A stretch of 7,752 nt of DNA from an uncultured Collinsella sp. (GTDB taxonomy: Bacteria; Actinomycetota; Coriobacteriia; Coriobacteriales; Coriobacteriaceae). Made by a program: the position numbers and the translations under genes. The stretch spans positions 1 to 7,752 of the forward strand of contig CABSMK010000079.1 of the NCBI GenBank assembly GCA_902478825.1, given 5' to 3'. Below the pieces are notes generated by a model that saw only the letters and a program-made list of their open reading frames with translations, did no database searches and was not told where the DNA came from. Of this stretch, positions 1 to 5,076 are shown in pieces (positions within the stretch are counted from its first letter, which is position 1; each line of letters starts with the position of its first letter).

Positions 1-68
1 TTCAAGCAGAAGACGGCATACGAGATCTGCGCATGCCTCGTGGGCTGGGAGATGAGTATATGAGACAG
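1..68 (+). other. Illumina/Nextera sequencing adapter left on the contig end (not genomic)
   Basis: Bases 3-26 match the 24-base Illumina P7 flow-cell sequence exactly (it begins CAAGCAGAAGACGGC and ends ATACGAGAT). Bases 27-34 (CTGCGCAT) sit where the 8-base i7 index belongs; from memory this is the adapter form of Nextera XT index N722. Bases 35-68 align without gaps to the 34-base Nextera read-2 transposase adapter, with four mismatches at 36, 47, 55 and 61, and end in the mosaic-end GAGACAG. The order P7-index-transposase end-insert is that of a library molecule, so genomic DNA begins at about 69. The mismatches probably come from poor read ends. Confidence 0.97.
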
Positions 69-1933
69 AACTCGCGATGCTCGAAGCGCTCCACGGCATC
101 GAGCCCGATAAACGACGTGCCGGCGTCGCCCTTGCGGCATTCCTCGCGCGCGAGCAGGGCGATACCGATAGCGCCCATCAGCCCCGGGTGGGGCGCACGC
201 GTGACGGGTTTGCCCAGATACTGCTCGAATGCGCGCAGCACCGCGTCGTTTCGGAACGTGCCGCCCTGGACGACGACTTTGTCGCCCAGACGGTTGAGAT
301 TTGAAACGCGAATGACCTTGGTGAACACGTTCTCGATAATCGAACGGCAGAGACCGGCCATGATGTCGCCCGGACCCTTACCGCGCCGCTGCTCGGAAAC
401 GACGCTGCTGTTCATGAACACCGTGCAGCGGCTGCCGAGAACGGCGGGGGCTTTGGACGAAAATGCCTCGGTCGCGATATCCTCAACGGCTATTCCGAGG
501 TTTTTGGCAAAACCCTCGAGGAACGAGCCGCAGCCCGCAGAGCACGCCTCGTTGACGACGATATCGGTCAGCACGCCGTGGTTGAGCCAGATGGCCTTCA
601 TATCCTGTCCGCCGATGTCGAGCACGAAGGTCGCATCGGGAACGCATGCGCACGCGGCGCGGGCGTGCGCGACCGTCTCGACCGTATGGTAGTCGGCGTG
701 GAACGCGCGCGCGAAAAGCTCCTCGCCGTATCCCGTGGTGCCCACGGCATCGATCGCAAGCGTGACTCCCGCTGTCTCCCAGCGGTTCTTCAAGCTGACA
801 AGCCCCTGTTGGGCGACGTCGAGCGGTCTGCCGTTATTAGACGCGTAGAACGAATCGACAAGCTCACCCGCCTCATCGACCAGGGCGAACTTGGTCGTCG
901 TGCTCCCCGAATCGATACCGAGCGCCACACGCACCGTCTCTCCGGGCGCATACGCATCCGGACCCTTTGCCGGCGTCTCTTTGCCATGGCGTGCCGTAAA
1001 ATCCGCCTGCTCGGCAGGTGTGGCAAAAAAGGGCTGGGCAAGACGTCCCTCCCCGCTTGCGGGCGCGACCGTCTCGAGCTTATCCAGTCGGACAAAAGCG
1101 TCGGGAAGGTCGATCGGTTGGGACGATGCGAACATGTCGGTCAGCGACAGGGCGGCACCGCGCGCGACCATGATCTGCGGATCGCGCGGGACGATAACCT
1201 GATCGTCCGATAGATTCAGTTGCTCCCGGAACACGCGGACCAGTGTGGGGTTGTAGGCGAGCGTACCGCCCTCGAAGATTACCGGCGGCTCGATGTCGAT
1301 ACCCTGGGCCAGACCGCCGATCGTTTGGCGGGCGACCGCGTGAAGCGCCGAAAGCGCCAGGTCGGTGGTAGGAATGCCCTCGTTGAGCAGCGGCTGGATA
1401 TCGGTCTTTGCGTACACGCCGCAGCGGCCCGAGACCTCGTGGACGGTCGTTCCCCGGCTTGCGAGCTGCTCGAACTCGCCCGATTCGGTGCCGACCCCCA
1501 TGAGCTTTGCCATCTCGTCGATAAATGCACCGGTACCGCCTGCGCACGAGCCGTTCATGCGCATGTCGGCAACCTCGATGTCTCCCTTATCGTTGGTGCG
1601 GAAGAAGATCATCTTGGCGTCTTGGCCGCCCAGCTCGATGGCGCAGCGCGTCTGCGGATAGAACCTGCTGATCGCGAGCGCGTTGGCGACCACCTCCTGA
1701 ACGTACGAGGCGCCCAGCGCGGTCGCGATATCGCGCGCACCCGAGCCGGTCACCGCAACGCGCAGCGACTCATGGGGAAAGCGCTCGGCGAGCTCGCCGA
1801 GCATGGCGCGCACGCTCGCTGTCTGACACGCCCCGTGGCGGCGATAACCCCACCACGCCTCGGTCATATCCTCGTGCATCGCGTAAACTTTGGTCGTCGT
1901 CGACCCTACGTCCAGTCCTACTAGCAACGCCAT
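69..1933 (-). CDS. 2-hydroxyacyl-CoA dehydratase activase-like ATPase (BadF/BadG/BcrA/BcrD family), two tandem domains, 3' truncated
   Basis: Genuine residues are 1-621/622; the rest of the open frame (to a TGA at 2-4) is adapter. Two ASKHA ATPase domains lie in tandem. Domain 1 (about 1-265) starts VGLDVGSTTTK; domain 2 (about 335-600) starts LGIDSGSTTTK. Both have the phosphate-binding loop and an IGGQD/LGGQD motif. Each has the cysteine pair that in HgdC-type activases holds a 4Fe-4S cluster between two subunits: Cys130 (NGSCAGGTG) and Cys171 (SGRC), then Cys464 (NEACSAG) and Cys503 (SRC). In the family, ATP hydrolysis drives low-potential electron transfer to a dehydratase or reductase; the fusion would place both halves in one chain. 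Larger relatives continue into DUF2229 and an HgdB-like part, probably missing here because the contig ends. The ATG at 1933 follows a GGAG four bases upstream. Cytosolic; substrate unknown. Confidence 0.9.
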
Positions 1934-1965
1934 AATGCTCCGTCTCTCGCATTTTTCCTGCTAGA

Positions 1966-1994
1966 GATATACCACTCTACGTAATACAACAGAC
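1966..1994 (-). promoter_or_regulatory. Possible promoter of the activase gene
   Basis: Read on the minus strand, TGG-TATATC (bases 1974 to 1966) resembles an extended -10 element, about 33 bases before the ATG. No good -35 is present; the best is CTGTTG (1992 to 1987) with a short 15-base spacer. The upstream gene ends in an intrinsic terminator at 2011-2048, so a promoter is expected in 1934-2010. The assignment rests on position and the -10 only. Confidence 0.4.
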
Positions 1995-2003
1995 TGTTGT
2001 ATT
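1983..2003. promoter_or_regulatory. Perfect 21-bp palindrome, probable repressor operator
   Basis: AATACAACAG (1983-1992) and its exact reverse complement CTGTTGTATT (1994-2003) flank one central base. The site lies 50-70 bases before the activase ATG and overlaps the expected -35 region, where a bound dimer would block RNA polymerase. Odd-length palindromes with GTTGTAT half-sites are typical of dimeric helix-turn-helix repressors such as the TetR or GntR families. No regulator gene is in the window, so the family is a guess. There is no U-tract, so it is unlikely to be a terminator. Confidence 0.6.
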
Positions 2004-2010
2004 TAAACTC

Positions 2011-2048
2011 CGTATAAAAAGCGGCTGCCGAAACGCTTCAGCAGCCGC
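2011..2048 (-). terminator. Intrinsic terminator after the DUF2798 gene
   Basis: GCGGCTGC (2021-2028) pairs with GCAGCCGC (2041-2048) around a 12-base loop. On the minus strand the stem is followed by TTTTTATACG (2020 to 2011). Eight GC-rich pairs plus a U-run make a standard Rho-independent terminator. It lies about 165 bases past the DUF2798 stop and insulates the activase gene. Confidence 0.8.
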
Positions 2049-2148
2049 CGAATGCACCAACAGATTGTTCTGCGCGCTAGCACGTCGGGCAACGGAGCAG
2101 CACGGGCCCTCCGGTCACGCGCACCGCTCACGCCCGCGATGTCGCCGA

Positions 2149-2220
2149 GAGAGCTATCCACGCTTAGGGCTCCAACCAAGCAAGTCGCCCGCGCTCAGCA
2201 GATCCCTAAGCGAGCTACTC
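2149..2220 (-). other. Long imperfect hairpin across the DUF2798 stop codon and 3' UTR
   Basis: CGCTTAGGG (2161-2169) and CCCTAAGCG (2204-2212) are perfect 9-base complements 34 bases apart. Outside them GAGAGCT (from about 2149) can pair with AGCTACTC (2213-2220) if one base bulges and the five bases ATCCA form a one-sided loop. The outer strand contains the DUF2798 stop codon (2215-2217). The rest of the gap to the terminator (2049-2148) holds only a weak CGGAG/CTCCG pairing (2093-2097 with 2109-2113) and no gene. It could be a structured 3' UTR, a small RNA made with the mRNA, or a decayed repeat. Confidence 0.4.
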
Positions 2221-2763
2221 GCACTCAGGAGCCATAGCCTGCTCCAAGAGCTCGGCATGCTCCTCCTCGAAAACCGTCCCCACAGGGAAGGCGCGACGGA
2301 AGACGAAGTGGGAAATCGGACCGGCTACCAAAAGGTTCCACGGCAGCGCCATCACAAAATTATGCGGAATGTTGACGAGCCACATCATCGGCAGCGCCTG
2401 CAGATTGGCAAGCGGGCCGCCGGGCATATGGAACAGGCCTTCGCACGCGCCGTAGAGCGACATGATGATGACCATGGGAACGACCATGCAGGAGCTGACG
2501 GCGAGCGTCATGGCGAGCGGCGAGCTCTTGCCCGGAGTGACCAAGTACTTAAAGGCGAAACCCTTGGCAAGCGGGCTGGCGACGAACCGGTCGCAGCACA
2601 CGGCAAAGATATAGGCAACGGGGAAGCCGAGCCACGCAGCGGCAACGACCTCGCCGTTGATGGCCCCGTGCTGCAGGGCAACGTTGTAGATGCTCATCCA
2701 GAGCACCATGCAAAAGCACATGATAAAGGTGAACAGCAGGCTCTCTCGTTTGTTGATAGGCAT
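2215..2763 (-). CDS. DUF2798-type small integral membrane protein
   Basis: I place this 182-residue protein in the DUF2798 family by its MPINKRE start and the spacing of Met, Asn and aromatic residues in its first helix (MCFCMVLWMSIYN). No function is established for the family. Four hydrophobic segments are visible at about 10-27, 42-60, 87-112 and 130-152, so it should sit in the cytoplasmic membrane. The two halves resemble each other: CMVLWMSIYN and WLGFPVAYIF in the first match CMVVPMVIIMSLYG and WLVNIPHNFV in the second, suggesting two copies of a two-helix unit. The C-terminus is acidic. An AAAGGA lies 11 bases before the chosen ATG; another ATG three codons upstream (2772) is only two bases from it and looks too close. 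It has its own leader hairpin and terminator, so it is probably a single-gene unit. Confidence 0.75.
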   Translation of the reverse strand: MPINKRESLLFTFIMCFCMVLWMSIYNVALQHGAINGEVVAAAWLGFPVAYIFAVCCDRFVASPLAKGFAFKYLVTPGKSSPLAMTLAVSSCMVVPMVIIMSLYGACEGLFHMPGGPLANLQALPMMWLVNIPHNFVMALPWNLLVAGPISHFVFRRAFPVGTVFEEEHAELLEQAMAPECE

Positions 2764-2801
2764 AAAGGGCATGGTCCTTTCTGTGTTGCGCCGCGGCGCA
2801 C

Positions 2802-2854
2802 AACAAAAACGGGCGGGCGAGATGGAGCTGTTGGGACTTCATCTCGCCCGCCCG
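2802..2854 (-). terminator. Strong hairpin with U-tract in the DUF2798 leader (terminator or attenuator)
   Basis: CGGGCGGGCGAGATG (2810-2824) and its exact complement (2840-2854) form a 15-bp stem, possibly extended by three more pairs. On the minus strand it runs into GTTTTTGTTG (2810 to 2801). The U-tract ends about 40 bases before the ATG, too little room for another promoter, so DUF2798 transcripts should pass through it. The exporter-like gene upstream has no other convincing terminator, so the hairpin may also end that transcript. A GC-rich palindrome, GCGCCGCGGCGC (2788-2799), follows at once and could fold in the mRNA just upstream of the ribosome site. Confidence 0.75.
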
Positions 2855-2899
2855 TGGTACGCGCGTCTGCGACTACTTATGTGGTGGAACCAGCCTAGC

Positions 2900-2919
2900 A
2901 CGAAACGCATGCGCTTCGT
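2900..2919. promoter_or_regulatory. Imperfect 20-bp palindrome upstream of the DUF2798 leader
   Basis: ACGAAACGCATGCGCTTCGT is a palindrome with one mismatched pair, centred between 2909 and 2910. It lies where the DUF2798 promoter should be, ahead of the leader hairpin. A weak minus-strand TGC-TAGGCT (about 2901 to 2893) could be an extended -10, but no good -35 is seen. It could be an operator, or part of the nearby repeat cluster; an overlapping CGCTT/AAGCG hairpin (2912-2924) is also possible. Confidence 0.3.
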
Positions 2920-2970
2920 AAGCGTTGAGTTTATGAAGATGCAGGGCACCGATAATCCCCCGACCCCATA

Positions 2971-3037
2971 AGTTGCGGTGGAATACGGACTGTTTTGACC
3001 CTTTAAGCAGCAATTCAGTCCCTATTTCACCGCAACT
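2971..3037. repeat. 67-bp inverted-repeat element (REP-like)
   Basis: The arms at 2971-2992 (starting AGTTGCGGTG) and 3016-3037 (ending CACCGCAACT) are 22 bases each, match at 20 of 22 positions when inverted, and flank a 23-base centre. Ends and centre are not GC-rich, and neither strand has a U-tract, so it does not look like a terminator. From memory the same arms recur between genes in Collinsella genomes; I cannot confirm that here because this is the only copy in the window. It is probably a non-autonomous palindromic repeat. Confidence 0.6.
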
Positions 3038-3040
3038 CAT

Positions 3041-3073
3041 TTGGTGCAAAGTAACCTGTCCCCCTTGTACCAA
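3041..3073. repeat. REP-like element abutting the exporter stop codon
   Basis: TTGGTGCAA (3041-3049) and TTGTACCAA (3065-3073) are inverted ends with one G-T type mismatch around an AGTAACCTGTCCCCC core. The element ends one base before the stop codon of the exporter-like gene. Bases 3047-3073 match 4747-4773, on the other side of that gene, in the same orientation at 23 of 27 positions, with every difference a transition. Confidence 0.65.
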
Positions 3074-4642
3074 TTAGCTGGTGTGGCGCCAGCGAGGGTC
3101 GGTGAGCGTACGCGCCACACCCAGACCAACGGGCAAAAACGCCACGATGAGTACTGCACGCACAAACCAGCCGAGCATATTGACCGTATCGAAGGTGCAC
3201 ATGTAATACATCGAGCGATACAGATACAAGCCCGGCACCATAATGACAATCGATGGCACCGTGAGGGCGATACGCGGGTAGGTGAGCTTGATTTCGGCTA
3301 AGCTCGCGAGCAACCCCGATACCAGTGCGCCGATAAACGCTGCTGCCTCGGGAGGCATACCTGTGCCCAGGCCCAGGAAAGGAAATATCGTCGGCGCATC
3401 GACGAGCGTAAGGCGCAAGGTATTGGACACAGCGCCGATGAGCCCTGCCGCCGCTGCCATCTTTACCGGGCTGTTGAACATAACCGAGAAGCCAAATACA
3501 CCGATAAAGCTCATCAGTATGCGCAAGAGCGTAAGAGCCAACGGTGAGAGGCCGAGCGGGGCGAAGTCATCCGGCGCCAGTCCCACACATTCGGCAACCA
3601 TCCAACCTACGAGGGTCGCCATCACAATAATCGATACAGCATACGAAAGACGCTCGATACCGCTTCGCATATCGAGCTTAGCGATGTCGAGGCCTGCCGT
3701 AATGAGGGGAAAGCCGGGAATCACAAAGAGCATGGCGCCGATATAGCCTTCTTGGTGCGACATTGCCCCAGGGATGACCTGGCCAAGGCCGAGCAATGCC
3801 AGCAGATACGAAACGCAAGCGAGCGCAACGCCAGTCGTCAGCGCGCTAAACTGGCCAAGACCCTGCTTGAGAATATGGGAGCGAGCAAAGTTGCCGACAC
3901 CAGCGCCTACGAATGCGCAGGCCATCTCGATAGGGCCGCCGCCGAGCAAAAAGACGAAGGCGCCGCAAGCACAGGCTGCCGCAAGGCCCTGTTGCCAGGG
4001 AGCGTAATCGGGCTTTGAGCTCTCAACGGTCTTGAGCATCTCGTGGTACTCGTGCACGGTAAACCGGCGCCCGTAAATCTCGATTTCCTTTAAGAAGCTC
4101 TCCATCATCCAAATGCGATGAGTATTAACTCCCGTCGTGGGTAGGCTGACGACCTCGTTAAAGCAGTGGCCATCTTCGATGCAGGTGCACTCAAACGACA
4201 GGAGACTCAGGTCGACGTGAATCGTGACGCCGAGCACAGCGGCAACACGATTCATGGTATCGCGCACGCGCCAGGCACCTGTTCCGCTTGCCAGCATAAG
4301 CATGCCGGTGCGGCAGATGATGGATGATTTATCGGTGAGCGGCGCATCGACGGCAAGCTCATCGCCTGCCGTCACGATCTGGCGCCAGTCAGTTTTCATA
4401 TGAAGCGCGCCGGTACGGACACCGTGGTGCATGGGGGCTCTCGAAAGCAGCGAGTCAAGGCGCGAGGGCTGTGGGGGCTCCGTTGATTCGCCCTCGTCCT
4501 CGTCGGGCTCTTCATCGACCAGATCAAATGAGTCAAGCGGCGCCGGCTCGCGACGATCGATCAGCTCCTCATCCTCATCGTCAAAGTAATTGAACTGATC
4601 GAGCATGTCCTCTTCGATTGCACGCTCGCTCGCGTCGTCCAT
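3074..4642 (-). CDS. Threonine/serine exporter (ThrE) family membrane protein
   Basis: The 522-residue protein combines the two halves of the ThrE family (PF06738-type then PF12821-type). Residues about 111-135 carry the N-terminal signature RTGMLMLASGTGAWRVRDTM, followed by a soluble region to about 210. About ten membrane helices fill 215-510, with VIPGFPLITAGLD at about 307-319 and a second proline-glycine motif, VPGLYLYRSMY, at about 469-479. Characterised relatives export threonine and serine using the proton gradient; substrate here is inferred. The first 75 residues are unusual: strongly acidic, with DDEDEE and DEEPDEDEGE, and likely disordered in the cytoplasm. I start at the ATG at 4642 because a GGGAGGAAGGGAG stretch ends seven bases before it; an ATG 15 codons upstream (4687) would read through that ribosome site. 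REP-like repeats flank the gene on both sides, and no clear promoter is visible. Confidence 0.88.
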   Translation of the reverse strand: MDDASERAIEEDMLDQFNYFDDEDEELIDRREPAPLDSFDLVDEEPDEDEGESTEPPQPSRLDSLLSRAPMHHGVRTGALHMKTDWRQIVTAGDELAVDAPLTDKSSIICRTGMLMLASGTGAWRVRDTMNRVAAVLGVTIHVDLSLLSFECTCIEDGHCFNEVVSLPTTGVNTHRIWMMESFLKEIEIYGRRFTVHEYHEMLKTVESSKPDYAPWQQGLAAACACGAFVFLLGGGPIEMACAFVGAGVGNFARSHILKQGLGQFSALTTGVALACVSYLLALLGLGQVIPGAMSHQEGYIGAMLFVIPGFPLITAGLDIAKLDMRSGIERLSYAVSIIVMATLVGWMVAECVGLAPDDFAPLGLSPLALTLLRILMSFIGVFGFSVMFNSPVKMAAAAGLIGAVSNTLRLTLVDAPTIFPFLGLGTGMPPEAAAFIGALVSGLLASLAEIKLTYPRIALTVPSIVIMVPGLYLYRSMYYMCTFDTVNMLGWFVRAVLIVAFLPVGLGVARTLTDPRWRHTS

Positions 4643-4746
4643 ATAGACACTCCCTTCCTCCCGACTAACCCCCATCCTAAGCAGCAACGGCTAAAGGAAA
4701 CATAAAAGAGACGGCTGTCATGCGAGCCATGTGCGCAATGACTACC

Positions 4747-4830
4747 CAAAGCAATCCGTCCCCCTTGCACCAATGACTTGACAAGGACTGTCCCCAAGTG
4801 CCGGCACAAGAGGAACGTCCCTAAGTGCCA
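4747..4830. repeat. REP-like repeat cluster upstream of the exporter gene
   Basis: Three related units lie in a row. CAAAGCAATCCGTCCCCC and following bases (4747-4773) match the copy at 3047-3073. GGACTGTCCCCAAGTGCC (4785-4802) and GGAACGTCCCTAAGTGCC (4812-4829) are direct repeats at 15 of 18 positions, 27 bases apart. A 10-base palindrome, GTGCCGGCAC (4798-4807), joins the last two. Such GTCCCC/AAGTGCC repeats are typical of REP sequences moved by Y1 (RAYT) transposases, none of which is in this window. The rest of the gap, 4831-4961, has a purine-rich run (about 4848-4866) and no gene I can support. Confidence 0.6.
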
Positions 4831-4961
4831 ACCAAGGCAATACCGCAGGTAGAGGAGAGAGAGCGAAAGCCCGCCAGAGCGAGCAAGGTGCCTTCGGAAC
4901 GAGATGCCGCCATAGGTTGAGCATAAGTCAGCGAGCGGGTCGCATTTGTGACAAGGTGGCG

Positions 4962-4998
4962 TGAAACGAAAGGGCGCTGACCTTCTGGTCGCGCCCTT
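4962..4998 (-). terminator. Probable terminator of the greA-lysS transcript
   Basis: AAGGGCGC (4970-4977) pairs with GCGCCCTT (4991-4998), and inside it GACC pairs with GGTC around the loop TTCT, with one bulged T. On the minus strand the stem is followed by TCGTTTCAC, a weak U-tract. The stem is very stable and lies about 80 bases beyond the lysS stop, so it most likely ends that transcript. Confidence 0.6.
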
Positions 4999-5046
4999 GA
5001 AGTTGAACGTCAGATTGTCCAAATGCGGCCCGCGCAGCGTCGAGCC

Positions 5047-5073
5047 GTTACGCGGTTCGTAGAACCGCGTAAC
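5047..5073 (-). other. Perfect 12-bp hairpin just after the lysS stop
   Basis: GTTACGCGGTTC (5047-5058) and GAACCGCGTAAC (5062-5073) pair perfectly around GTA. The stem starts three bases after the lysS stop codon. It has no U-tract on either strand, so it is more likely an mRNA 3'-end stabiliser or a helper of the terminator at 4962-4998 than a terminator itself. The GGTTCG inside resembles a tRNA T-loop, but no tRNA fold surrounds it. Confidence 0.5.
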
Positions 5074-5076
5074 TAG

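Noticed and set aside
578..1924. Two long plus-strand open frames (578-1213 and 1220-1924) opposite the activase
   Set aside because: Both are antisense shadows of the activase reading frame, rich in Arg and Asp with no domain; the minus frame has clear family motifs.
1770..1952. A 60-codon minus-strand frame whose ATG at 1952 follows AGGAAAA
   Set aside because: It overlaps the start of the activase out of frame, has Arg-rich shadow composition and no family resemblance.
2549..2842. A 97-codon minus-strand frame starting in the leader hairpin, considered as a leader peptide
   Set aside because: It has no early stop and runs on through the DUF2798 gene in another frame, so it does not have the form of a leader peptide.
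2065..2898. A 277-codon plus-strand frame opposite the DUF2798 gene
   Set aside because: It crosses two hairpins and the repeat edge, and has charged shadow composition; the minus strand encodes clear membrane helices.
2873..3073. A 66-codon minus-strand frame
   Set aside because: It is a translation of the REP-like repeats and the palindrome region, with no sign of a real protein.
4747..4830. A short CRISPR array
   Set aside because: Only two or three diverged 18-27-base units, with 9-12 bases between them, vary in sequence and lack uniform spacers; no cas gene is nearby.
4561..5022. A 153-codon minus-strand frame upstream of and overlapping the exporter start
   Set aside because: Its middle is translated repeat sequence and its end is out of frame with the exporter; the composition is not protein-like.
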